Below are positions 1 to 7,285 of a stretch of DNA of 19,137 bases, piece after piece. The position numbers and the translations under genes were made by a program. The stretch is from contig VSNY01000066.1 in NCBI GenBank assembly GCA_009774535.1, positions 1 to 19,137 of the forward strand, written 5' to 3'. A model generated the notes under the pieces. It ran no database searches. It had not been told where the DNA came from and worked only from the letters and a program-made list of their open reading frames with translations. How positions within the stretch are numbered: the stretch's first letter is position 1; every line of letters begins with the position of its first letter. Source of the DNA: Lachnospiraceae bacterium. GTDB taxonomy: Bacteria; Bacillota; Clostridia; Lachnospirales; Lachnospiraceae.

Positions 1-14
1 TTGTCTAAAATTAC

Positions 15-29
15 CAGATATCTTATCTG
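15..29. repeat. Short AT-rich inverted repeat, possible upstream terminator or operator
   Basis: CAGATA and TATCTG form perfect 6-bp arms around a 3-nt loop, followed by a T-rich stretch (about 33-48). This could be the end of an upstream transcript or a protein binding site. The stem is short and AT-rich, so it would be a weak terminator. The gene it might terminate lies outside the window. Confidence 0.25.
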
Positions 30-207
30 ACATTTTTCATCTTTTATAAAAATTCCATAAAAAAATCAAACATAAAGTGCAAAAAACAAGAAAACAAAAA
101 TAAGAAAACAGCAGCGTCAGAGAAAGCGTTTTTTTGCGCGGCAAAAATAAAAATTTTGTTACATTCCTTATTTTATGCGGGCTGCGGCAGGTAAAACGGT
201 TTATGTA

Positions 208-240
208 ATGCATAACAATTCTCTATAAAATGTTATGTAT
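208..240. promoter_or_regulatory. Inverted repeat flanking a TATAAA box, candidate operator/promoter
   Basis: The arms ATGCATAACA (208-217) and TGTTATGTAT (231-240) match as inverted copies at 9 of 10 positions, separated by 13 nt that contain TATAAA (224-229). A further TTATG half-site sits at 201-205. A dyad over a -10-like hexamer is the usual layout of a repressor operator. The binding protein could be the XRE regulator encoded just downstream, but that is inference. No good -35 box was found at 17 nt spacing. Confidence 0.35.
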
Positions 241-242
241 AA

Positions 243-306
243 AGAAGCAGTCCGTGAATTTATCACAAGCGGCTAGAAGCAGTTCGTGAATCCATTACAA
301 GCGGCT
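243..306. repeat. Two tandem 32-bp repeats, each an imperfect hairpin
   Basis: Copy 1 is 243-274 and copy 2 is 275-306, directly adjacent and identical at 28 of 32 positions. Each copy is itself an imperfect inverted repeat: in copy 2, AGCAGTTCGTGAAT can pair with ATTACAAGCGGCT with a few mismatches and one bulged G. The pair lies in the leader between the candidate promoter dyad and the first gene. It may be tandem binding sites, RNA stem-loops, or a copy of a dispersed repeat family. I cannot tell which from one locus. Confidence 0.6.
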
Positions 307-350
307 GAGTAGGATTAGGAATAGAAATAGGAAAAATAGAAATCTTTGAA

Positions 351-368
351 ACACCCTGCAGGGGGTGT
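351..368. promoter_or_regulatory. GC-rich hairpin just upstream of the first ribosome binding site
   Basis: ACACCC (351-356) and GGGTGT (363-368) are perfect 6-bp inverted arms around a 6-nt loop. An alternative fold uses the palindrome CCCTGCAGGG (354-363). It ends 10 nt before the AGGAGG ribosome binding site (379-384) of the XRE gene, so it could affect translation or serve as an operator. It has no T run after it, so it is not a standard terminator. Confidence 0.35.
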
Positions 369-389
369 CCGGAAGATCAGGAGGCATGG

Positions 390-764
390 ATGAAGGAATT
401 AGATTACGGCAGGATGGGAATGCGTATCCGCCAGATCCGTAAAGCGAAAGGCTGGTCACAAGATGAGCTGGCGAAAAAATGTGGTATCAGCATGTCGTTT
501 TTGGGGCATATCGAACGGGGAACCAGAATTATGAGCCTGGAGACGTTTGTAAATATCTGCGGGGCGCTGGAGGCGGATGCGGGTGAACTGCTCTGGGGTG
601 AAGTGCATCCGTCCGAGGCGGTGCTGGATTTGTGGGGGATGCCCGGGCAGAAAGACGGCGGAAAACAGGAGCAGAAAGACGGCGGAAAACGGGGACGGAC
701 GGACAGTTATGCGATGTATGTAAAGATTATGAAATCTGTCGCTGAGATTATGAATGAGGCGTAA
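390..764 (+). CDS. XRE-family helix-turn-helix transcriptional regulator
   Basis: A 124-residue DNA-binding protein. Residues about 10-67 form a Cro/C1-type HTH: a typical RIRQIRKAKGWSQDELAKK stretch is followed by the recognition helix and FLGHIERGTR. The remaining ~55 residues are not a recognised ligand or catalytic domain. They contain an 8-residue tandem duplication beginning QKDGGK (residues 87-102, about 648-695). The start is well supported by AGGAGG at 379-384, 5 nt before ATG. It stands first in the operon with only 6 nt to the next gene, so it probably regulates the glycan genes and itself. The target site is unknown; leader inverted repeats are candidates. Confidence 0.9.
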   Translation: MKELDYGRMGMRIRQIRKAKGWSQDELAKKCGISMSFLGHIERGTRIMSLETFVNICGALEADAGELLWGEVHPSEAVLDLWGMPGQKDGGKQEQKDGGKRGRTDSYAMYVKIMKSVAEIMNEA

Positions 765-770
765 AGGCAG

Positions 771-2033
771 ATGGACAGAACGATACAGCCGGATGCAAAG
801 CGCGTCCTGATGCTTGCTTCCGTAGCGTCTATGATTGACCAGTTTAATATGCCGAATATCCGTCTGATGCAGCAGCTGGGGTATCAGGTGCATGTGGCCT
901 GTAATTTTAAGAACGGCAATACGTGCAGTGACGCACGGGTGAAAAAACTGGTGCGGGTTTTGAAAAAAATGTCTGTCCGGTGCCATCAGTGGGATTGTCC
1001 GCGGGAGATTTTCCCGGTAAAGCCATGTGTGCAGGCATACCGCCAGCTGTCCGGTCTGCTGTCCAGATACCGGTTTGCCTGGATACACTGCCATTCGCCT
1101 GTAGGCGGGGCGCTGGCAAGGATCGCGGCGGCGCGCTGGAAGGTTCCGGTTATTTATACCGCGCATGGGTTTCATTTTTATCAGGGGGCGCCTTTCAAAA
1201 ACTGGATATTTTATTATCCGGCGGAAAAGCTGCTGTCTTACCGGACGGATATGCTGGTTACCGTGAATCGGGAAGATGATCGGTTTGCGCGGACACGTCT
1301 GAACGCCGGACGCATGTTTTTGATCCCGGGTGTGGGGATTGCTGTAAAACGGTTTTTCGGGTATCGGCCGCGTCTGACGAAAAAAGAGTTCTGCCAGGCA
1401 TATCAGCTGCCTGCGGATGCGACGGTTTTGCTGTCTGTCGGGGAGCTGAGCGAGCGCAAGAACCATCAGCTGGTGATATCCGTGCTGCCGCTGCTGAAAC
1501 CGTCGGTTTGTTATCTGGTCTGCGGGCAGGGGGAGCAGCGGGAAGCGCTGCTGCGCCAGGCACGGCAGGCCGGGGTTTTGGAGCGTGTCCGCTTGGCCGG
1601 GTATGTGGAGGATTTGCGGGAAATTTACAGCCATGCAGACTTGTTTGTATTTCCGTCTCTGCAGGAAGGGATGCCGGTCGCGCTGCTGGAAGCGATGGCC
1701 AGCGGGATTCCCTGCCTGGTGTCAGATATCCGGGGAAACCGGGAACTGGTGCGGCAGGACTGCGCCAGATTTGATCCGGGAAGCGGGAGGGAGCTGCTGC
1801 TGGGACTGCGGCGTCTGCTGGAAGATCCTTCCCTGCTGCAGGCAAACCGCAGACAGAATCAAAAGCGTGCGGCGGGGTACGACAGCTTCGCTGTACAGCA
1901 GAGGATGCGGCGGATTTATCAGGAGATGGAGCAGTCCGTAAAGTTCCATAAGGGATCTGAACGGTTACAGCAGTCCGAAGCGCTCCGTCAGACATTTGGA
2001 CTATTTAAGAAGATAAAGGACAGGAAGACATAG
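771..2033 (+). CDS. Family 4 (GT-B) glycosyltransferase
   Basis: A 420-residue cytoplasmic glycosyltransferase of the GT4 type, transferring a sugar from a nucleotide donor to a lipid-linked glycan. The N-terminal half has the YTAHGFHFYQGAP segment, then a YYPAEKLLSYRTD stretch typical of EpsD-like GT4 enzymes. The C-terminal donor-binding domain has SVGELSERKNH (residues ~222-232) and the EX7E motif with E299 and E307 in EGMPVALLE. A basic tail of about 35 residues follows the catalytic domain. The gene starts 6 nt after the regulator and its TAG abuts the permease ATG. Donor and acceptor cannot be read from sequence. Because it lies beside the exporter and the heptose genes, it may act in building the exported chain (inference). 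Confidence 0.9.
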   Translation: MDRTIQPDAKRVLMLASVASMIDQFNMPNIRLMQQLGYQVHVACNFKNGNTCSDARVKKLVRVLKKMSVRCHQWDCPREIFPVKPCVQAYRQLSGLLSRYRFAWIHCHSPVGGALARIAAARWKVPVIYTAHGFHFYQGAPFKNWIFYYPAEKLLSYRTDMLVTVNREDDRFARTRLNAGRMFLIPGVGIAVKRFFGYRPRLTKKEFCQAYQLPADATVLLSVGELSERKNHQLVISVLPLLKPSVCYLVCGQGEQREALLRQARQAGVLERVRLAGYVEDLREIYSHADLFVFPSLQEGMPVALLEAMASGIPCLVSDIRGNRELVRQDCARFDPGSGRELLLGLRRLLEDPSLLQANRRQNQKRAAGYDSFAVQQRMRRIYQEMEQSVKFHKGSERLQQSEALRQTFGLFKKIKDRKT

Positions 2034-3539
2034 ATGAAAAAAGATTGGACGCATATCTGGAAGCTGTTTTTCGTAATGGAAGCGGCGCTGCTTGGGTTTC
2101 TCGGGCTGTTTTATGTTTCCTGCGGCAGACAGCTGTATGCCAGATCATCAAACGGGACGGTGGAGGCTTTTCCGTCTACGAACGATACGGGTGAACTGGT
2201 ACGGGGTTCCAGCGTGGAACAGATTTATACATCGCAGATGGATGTGATTCAAAAAATCGGCATTCTGGTGTCGAATTATGGGCGTGACTCTGGGGAAGAA
2301 CTGCTGATCCGGTGTGAAGACCTGACGGATCAGAAGGTGATTGCAGAAGCGGCGTTTCCAACCAGGGATCTGGGCATTCAGACTTATGTGTATCTGGATG
2401 CGGCCGGCGGGCATGCAGAAGCGTCCGGCAATGAAAAAACCGGGCGGGAAAATCCGGACGGCTATGCGATCGGGCGCGGACACCGGGTAAAGATTACCGT
2501 TTCCTGTAACGGAGAAGCAGGCGCTGTGCCGACGGTTTTATATCATGCGGGGGAGATTTTAGATAACCGCAGGGTGGCGCAGGATGCTGGTTTTTTTGTA
2601 AACGGTGAGGCTGTAGACGGGACGATGTGCTTTACGGTGCAGGGATATGATCTTGTATGGTCCGGGCCGAATTATTGGAAACTGGTTTTGTCTGCCGCGG
2701 GTTTGGCGGCTTTGGTTTTCTGGGCGGCGGCGCTGCGGTATGTAAAAGGCAGGCGGGAATATTTGTTTTCAACAATGGCTGCGATGCGCAAATACCAGTT
2801 TTTAATCGAACAGCTGGTGTCAAGGGATTTTAAGGTGCGCTATAAGCGTTCGGTGCTGGGGGTATTTTGGAGTTTTTTAAATCCGCTTTTGATGATGGCG
2901 GTGCAGTACATTGTGTTCTCACAGCTGTTTAAGTCGGATATTGACAATTATCCGGTGTATCTGCTGTCGGGGCTTGTCGTGTTTAACTTTTTTACCGAAG
3001 GTGCGAATCAGGCGCTGACGTCTATTTCGGGCAATGCGGCGCTGATTTCCAAAGTATATATGCCAAAGTATGTCTATCCGGTGACCAGGGTGCTTTCTTC
3101 AGGAATTAACCTGCTGATGTCGCTGATTCCGCTGATGATTGCCGCGGCTGTGACGCGTGAGCGGTTTACATTGGCGTATCTGATGCTGCCGTATATTCTG
3201 CTTTGCCTGGTCGGATTTACGATCGGATTTGGGATGGTGCTTGGCGCGCTGATGGTATTTTTCCGGGATATTCAGTTCTTATGGGGGATTTTAAGCATGC
3301 TTTGGATGTATTTGACGCCGCTGTTTTATCCGCTGTCGATTATTCCGGCCGGGGCCAGGCATTTGTTTGGATACAACCCGATGTACTATTTTGTGGATGC
3401 GGTCAGGACAATTGTGATGCATGGCATTACGCCGCAGCCGGCTGTATTTTTCCGGTGTACGGCAGTTACGGTCTGTGTGCTGGCGCTGGGAGGGATCGTA
3501 TTTCGCAAAACGCAGGACCGGTTTATCTTTTATTTATAA
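2034..3539 (+). CDS. ABC-2 type glycan export permease with N-terminal extracytoplasmic domain
   Basis: A membrane subunit of a TagG/Wzm-like polysaccharide exporter, 501 residues against about 260-280 for usual family members. The C-terminal part (~245-501) is a complete ABC-2 permease: the LVSRDFKVRYKRSVLG entry segment, six or so hydrophobic segments, and RDIQFLWGILSMLWMYLTPLFYP. The added N-terminal part has a membrane segment (~10-29), a soluble beta-rich region (~31-213) that should face outside, and a second segment (~214-236). That soluble region resembles residues ~232-358 of the 950-residue membrane protein in the same operon. It starts directly after the GT4 stop codon with AGGAAG 6 nt upstream. 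Its partner is the ATPase directly downstream. The role of the extra domain is unknown; it may hold or hand off the glycan. Confidence 0.88.
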   Translation: MKKDWTHIWKLFFVMEAALLGFLGLFYVSCGRQLYARSSNGTVEAFPSTNDTGELVRGSSVEQIYTSQMDVIQKIGILVSNYGRDSGEELLIRCEDLTDQKVIAEAAFPTRDLGIQTYVYLDAAGGHAEASGNEKTGRENPDGYAIGRGHRVKITVSCNGEAGAVPTVLYHAGEILDNRRVAQDAGFFVNGEAVDGTMCFTVQGYDLVWSGPNYWKLVLSAAGLAALVFWAAALRYVKGRREYLFSTMAAMRKYQFLIEQLVSRDFKVRYKRSVLGVFWSFLNPLLMMAVQYIVFSQLFKSDIDNYPVYLLSGLVVFNFFTEGANQALTSISGNAALISKVYMPKYVYPVTRVLSSGINLLMSLIPLMIAAAVTRERFTLAYLMLPYILLCLVGFTIGFGMVLGALMVFFRDIQFLWGILSMLWMYLTPLFYPLSIIPAGARHLFGYNPMYYFVDAVRTIVMHGITPQPAVFFRCTAVTVCVLALGGIVFRKTQDRFIFYL

Positions 3540-3551
3540 ATGGAGGCTATT

Positions 3552-4301
3552 GTGAGCAGAAAAGTCGTGTCTGTGGAAGACGTATCACTGAAATTCAAGG
3601 TGGAACATAACCGGGCGGATACTTTGAAAGAATATTTTGTGCGGTGGATCAAGCAGGAACTAAGCAGCGAGGAATTCTGGGCGCTGCAGCACGTCTCCTT
3701 CCAGGCGGAGCAGGGGGATGTGATCGGAATGATCGGCTGCAACGGGGCGGGCAAGAGTACGCTGCTTAAGGTGATTGCAGGTATTATGAAGCCGACGCAG
3801 GGCCGGGTAAGCACACACGGCGTTGTGGCGCCGATGCTGGAACTTGGTTCCGGGTTTGACCAGGAGCTTTCAGGCAGGGAAAACATATATTTAAACGGCG
3901 CCATTTTGGGATACAGCAGGGAGTTTTTGGACAGCCGCTATGAAGAAATCCGCTCGTTTTCTGAGCTGGGGGACTTTATTATGGCGCCGATCCGCACGTA
4001 TTCTTCCGGGATGCTTGCAAGGCTTGCGTTTTCCATTGCCTGCATGACAGAGCCGGAGATTCTGATTGTGGATGAGATTTTATCGGTCGGGGATGCGAAT
4101 TTTCAGGAAAAAAGCAGAAACCGCATGATGGAGCTGATGGGCGGCGGGACAACCGTATTTTTTGTCTCGCACAGTATGGAACAGATTCAGGAAATGTGCA
4201 GCAAAGTGATCTGGCTGGAACACGGGCAGGTGCAAAAGATCGGAAAACCGGGACCAGTGATTGCGGAATATGCAAGATATCTGGAAAGGCGGAACCGATG
4301 A
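3552..4301 (+). CDS. ABC transporter ATP-binding protein, TagH/Wzt-like glycan exporter
   Basis: The 249-residue nucleotide-binding subunit paired with the preceding permease. Visible motifs: Walker A GCNGAGKST (~62-70), the family-typical MLELGSGFDQELSGREN stretch (~95-111), signature YSSGM (~150-154), Walker B ILIVDE (~170-175) and H-loop SHS (His ~207). The start chosen is GTG 3552, because GGAGG at 3542-3546 lies 5 nt before it. The in-frame ATG at 3540, touching the permease stop, has no ribosome binding site and would add only 4 residues. Unlike Wzt proteins with a C-terminal carbohydrate-binding domain, this one ends right after the ATPase domain. That may relate to the extra domain on the permease (inference). 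Confidence 0.92.
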   Translation: MSRKVVSVEDVSLKFKVEHNRADTLKEYFVRWIKQELSSEEFWALQHVSFQAEQGDVIGMIGCNGAGKSTLLKVIAGIMKPTQGRVSTHGVVAPMLELGSGFDQELSGRENIYLNGAILGYSREFLDSRYEEIRSFSELGDFIMAPIRTYSSGMLARLAFSIACMTEPEILIVDEILSVGDANFQEKSRNRMMELMGGGTTVFFVSHSMEQIQEMCSKVIWLEHGQVQKIGKPGPVIAEYARYLERRNR

Positions 4302-5302
4302 CAGCGCAGGCAAAGACAGAACCGGTTTTTCTAAGTGTCATTGTAGCGGCTTATGAGGCGGAAGCATATGTGGAAGCGTGTATCGATTCGATTTGCGGCG
4401 CAGGCTGCGCGGGAATTGAGATTCTGATTGTGCTGGGGGAATCTTCGGACCGGACGAATGCCATCTGCAGATCATACGAGACACGGGGACTGGCTGTCTG
4501 TGTGATGCAGGATGGAAAAGGGCTGTCGGACGCCAGAAACTGCGGGATGAAAAAGGCAGCGGGTGAATATCTGACGTTTGTAGACGCCGATGACCGGGTA
4601 GATACGGAGAAATTTGCGGCATGCGTCAGATTTTTAAAACAGGCGCTGCGGACGCAGTCTTATGATGTGCTGGTGAATGATTTTTTATTTGCGGATCACA
4701 GCGGGAAAATTTTGTTTGAGAGCGGACAGATGAAAAACGGTATGGGACGGCGGGAACTGGTGCGGGCCAAAGGAACATTTTGGAATGCCTGGCGCTATAT
4801 TTACCGGACTGCTTATGTGTGCGGACACAACAGATATTTTTTGGAAAACCACAGTTGTGAAGACCTGGAGTTTGCGGTGCGTACGCTGTTGGATACCAGA
4901 CGGGCGGCATTTTTACATATGCCGTATTACTGCTATTGTCCGGTGCGGCCAGGATCTTTGATGCACCGCAAAGACCTTAAGATGATCCGGGATTTCTGGC
5001 TGGTGGAGCGGATGCTGCTGTCGCTGTGCCGCAAGGACGCGTCTTTACTGGCACAGGATATGGAAAAAAAGCTGGCGGAACTGCTGGTGCTGAACCTGCC
5101 GGATATCTGGGAAGTAAGCGGCTGCGAAAGGCAGGCGGTTTTGCGCGGTTACCGCAGACAGTCTGCCAGGATACGCCGGACCGGAAGCTGGTGGGTGCGG
5201 CTTTCTGTTTGTCTCTGCCGGGCAGGGCTGATCGTTCCGGTCAGTTTCTGCTTATACCTGGCGAAGCGGATGCGGCGGCAGTGGCGGTATCACGGCAGAT
5301 AA
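4298..5302 (+). CDS. Family 2 glycosyltransferase
   Basis: A 334-residue cytoplasmic GT-A enzyme. The N-terminus has FLSVIVAAYEAEAYVEACIDSI, a weakly conserved ILIVLGESSDRT segment where the family usually has VDDGSTD, then GLSDARNCGMKKA and the metal/donor DADD motif (D96-D99). The C-terminal third is basic and ends in a hydrophobic stretch (~300-325) that may associate with the membrane. The start is ATG 4298, whose ATGA overlaps the ATPase stop codon and implies translational coupling. An in-frame extension back to 4196 would run deep into the ATPase gene and is rejected. Substrates are unknown; its position suggests work on the chain exported by the adjacent transporter. Confidence 0.9.
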   Translation: MTAQAKTEPVFLSVIVAAYEAEAYVEACIDSICGAGCAGIEILIVLGESSDRTNAICRSYETRGLAVCVMQDGKGLSDARNCGMKKAAGEYLTFVDADDRVDTEKFAACVRFLKQALRTQSYDVLVNDFLFADHSGKILFESGQMKNGMGRRELVRAKGTFWNAWRYIYRTAYVCGHNRYFLENHSCEDLEFAVRTLLDTRRAAFLHMPYYCYCPVRPGSLMHRKDLKMIRDFWLVERMLLSLCRKDASLLAQDMEKKLAELLVLNLPDIWEVSGCERQAVLRGYRRQSARIRRTGSWWVRLSVCLCRAGLIVPVSFCLYLAKRMRRQWRYHGR

Positions 5303-5330
5303 AAAGAGCGCTGGAAACAGGAGGATACAA

Positions 5331-6317
5331 ATGTTAATTACAAAGACGCCGTTTCGTGTCAGCTTCTGCGGCGGCGGAAGCGACCTTGCGGCATTTTACG
5401 AAACTTACGGGGGATGCGTGCTGAGTACGTCTATCAATAAATATATGTACCTGTCGATCCATCCCTATTTTAATGAAACACAAACGCTGCTGAAATACTC
5501 GGAAAACGAGTTGGTAAACGACCTGAGCGAAATCCGGCATAAGATTTTTCATCAGGTATTGTGCGATCTGGGCGTCTCCGGCGTGGAAATCAGCAGTACG
5601 GCGGACGTTCCGGGCGGAACGGGGCTGGGATCGTCAAGTACTTTTACGGTAGGGCTGCTCCATACGCTGTACTGTTATAAAGGAAAATTTGTCTCCAAGG
5701 CAAGGCTGGCGGCGGAAGCCTGCGAGGTGGAGATTGAAAAGCTTGGCGCGCCGATTGGAAAGCAGGACCAGTATGCGGCGGCGCTTGGCGGGCTGAATTT
5801 TATCCGGTTTAACAAAGACGGCTCGGTATCGGCGTCACCGGTGATGATGCAGGCGGAGACTTATAAAACACTGGAAAAAAACCTGCTGATGTTTTACACC
5901 GGAACGACCCGCTCGGCAAATGAAATACTGGGTGAACAGAAGAAAAATATGACCCGGGACGCCCAAAACGAAAATCTGCTGCAGATGTGCCGCCTGGCGG
6001 AACAGATGAAAGAAGCGCTCGAACGCGACGATCTGTCTGGTTTTGGCTCGATCCTGCACGAAAGCTGGGAACTGAAAAAAACACTGGCCGGAGGGATTTC
6101 CAATCCGCAGATCGACGCAGCTTACGAACGCGCGATGCAAAGCGGCGCGCTAGGCGGCAAACTGCTCGGCGCAGGGGGCGGCGGATTTTTGCTGTTTTAC
6201 TGCGAGCCGCAGCGGCAGGAAGAACTGCGCAGCAAGATCGGTCTGAAAGAATTTGCGTTCCGGTTTGAGCGGGACGGGACAAGCGTGGTTTATATCGGGG
6301 ATAAATACTGGCGGTAA
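5331..6317 (+). CDS. hddA: D-glycero-alpha-D-manno-heptose 7-phosphate kinase (GHMP family)
   Basis: A 328-residue cytoplasmic kinase that phosphorylates heptose 7-phosphate at C1 to the alpha-1,7-bisphosphate. GHMP motifs are all present: the N-terminal TPFRVSFCGGGSDLAAFY segment, the ATP-binding loop PGGTGLGSSS (94-103), and the C-terminal GAGGGG (280-285). Length is normal for HddA. The start has GGAGG a few nt upstream. The assignment to heptose rather than another GHMP substrate rests on the N-terminal HddA-like sequence and the presence of gmhA, hddC and gmhB functions in the next genes. It follows the GT2 gene by 28 nt. Confidence 0.88.
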   Translation: MLITKTPFRVSFCGGGSDLAAFYETYGGCVLSTSINKYMYLSIHPYFNETQTLLKYSENELVNDLSEIRHKIFHQVLCDLGVSGVEISSTADVPGGTGLGSSSTFTVGLLHTLYCYKGKFVSKARLAAEACEVEIEKLGAPIGKQDQYAAALGGLNFIRFNKDGSVSASPVMMQAETYKTLEKNLLMFYTGTTRSANEILGEQKKNMTRDAQNENLLQMCRLAEQMKEALERDDLSGFGSILHESWELKKTLAGGISNPQIDAAYERAMQSGALGGKLLGAGGGGFLLFYCEPQRQEELRSKIGLKEFAFRFERDGTSVVYIGDKYWR

Positions 6318-6331
6318 ACAGGAGGTTTGGA

Positions 6332-7267
6332 ATGAAAGCATTGGTAGCAGGAGGGGCAGGGTTTATCGGCAGTCATCTGATCGATGCGCTGCTTGAGGAA
6401 GGCCATGACGTCGTCTGTATTGACAATTATTTTATTGGGACAAAAGAAAATCTCAGACATTTGGCGCAGGCGGAAAACTTTCGCATGTACGAACAGGATC
6501 TGTGCGATTTGGAAGCGCTGCGGCGCGTGTTTCAGACAGAACGGTTTGACTATGTATTTCATCTGGCAGCCAATTCCGATATACAGGCAAGCGCGTCGGA
6601 CCCGATGGTGGAATACCGCAATACGTATACGACAACTTTTCATCTGCTGGAATGTATGCGGCTGTATGGCGTGAAAAAATGCTTCTTTGCGTCTACATCC
6701 GCAGTATACGGCGAAAAGATGGGGCAGCAGGTCACAGAAAAAGGCGTCAGCCTGGAGCCTGTCTCTTATTATGGAGGCTGCAAGCTGGGTGCGGAAGGCA
6801 TTCTTTCGGCGTATACCTATATGAACGATATGCAGACGCTGATCTTTCGTTTTCCAAATGTGATCGGGCCGCGGCTGACGCATGGCGTGATTTTTGATTT
6901 TGTAAAAAGACTGAAACAGGATTCGTCCAGCCTGCGGATCCTGGGCGATGGAACACAGTGCAAGCCGTACCTGTATGTAGAAGATCTGGTTCGTGCAATT
7001 ATGCAGTTAAAAGAAACCGGGCGGCAGGGCGTGTCGTTATACAATGTCGGCGTAGAGACGCAGACAAGCGTTACAAGGATTGCGGATCTTGTATGCGAAC
7101 AAATGGGACTGTCCGGTATCCCTTATGCATATACCGGAGGAAGGGGCGGCTGGAAAGGCGATGTGCCGCAGTTTCAGTACAGCCTTGCTAAGATTCACGC
7201 GACTGGATGGCGGGCGGCGTATACGTCCGATGAGGCGGTTGCGCTGACGGTGAAGCATGCGCTGTAG
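6332..7267 (+). CDS. NAD-dependent nucleotide-sugar epimerase/dehydratase (extended SDR)
   Basis: A 311-residue extended short-chain dehydrogenase. It has the Rossmann motif GGAGFIG (7-13), the FASTSAVYGE segment with Ser123, and the YxxxK pair Y147-K151. It looks closest to UDP-glucose 4-epimerase-like enzymes, but the substrate cannot be read from sequence. It sits between the heptose kinase and the heptose guanylyltransferase with strong AGGAGG upstream, so a GDP-heptose (or its product) is the favoured substrate (inference). Possible reactions are C4 epimerisation, 4,6-dehydration, or epimerisation at another carbon. An unrelated UDP-hexose role remains possible. Confidence 0.85.
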   Translation: MKALVAGGAGFIGSHLIDALLEEGHDVVCIDNYFIGTKENLRHLAQAENFRMYEQDLCDLEALRRVFQTERFDYVFHLAANSDIQASASDPMVEYRNTYTTTFHLLECMRLYGVKKCFFASTSAVYGEKMGQQVTEKGVSLEPVSYYGGCKLGAEGILSAYTYMNDMQTLIFRFPNVIGPRLTHGVIFDFVKRLKQDSSSLRILGDGTQCKPYLYVEDLVRAIMQLKETGRQGVSLYNVGVETQTSVTRIADLVCEQMGLSGIPYAYTGGRGGWKGDVPQFQYSLAKIHATGWRAAYTSDEAVALTVKHAL

Positions 7268-7285
7268 GAAAAGGAGGCTGAAAAG

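Larger units (their letters stand above)
1..389. other. AT-rich non-coding leader of the operon
   Basis: I see no convincing gene on either strand here. The stretch is much richer in A and T than the genes that follow. It contains several separate elements, annotated individually: a short inverted repeat near the left edge, an inverted repeat around a TATAAA box, a 32-bp tandem repeat, and a GC-rich hairpin close to the first start codon. This is the expected place for the promoter and control sites of the whole glycan operon. No -35/-10 pair with good spacing stood out, so the transcription start is not assigned. Confidence 0.7.

Noticed and set aside
124..140. Run of seven T after GCG as a terminator
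   Set aside because: I find no stable stem immediately before the T run, and G+C-rich sequence follows it directly.
456..1634. Long open frame on the minus strand (about 390 codons) opposite the regulator and GT4 genes
   Set aside because: The plus strand encodes two clear families here. The minus-strand translation is low in complexity (rich in Arg, His, Pro, Gln), has no recognisable motif, and crosses the boundary between two genes. It is a shadow of G+C-rich codons.
1258..1995. Second minus-strand open frame (245 codons) in the GT4 gene
   Set aside because: The translation is mostly Ala, Pro, Ser and Arg without any domain, as expected opposite a G+C-rich gene.
4196..4297. N-terminal extension of the GT2 gene into the ATPase gene
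   Set aside because: The extension overlaps 100 nt of conserved ATPase coding sequence. The ATGA stop/start overlap at 4298 gives a normal GT2 N-terminus.
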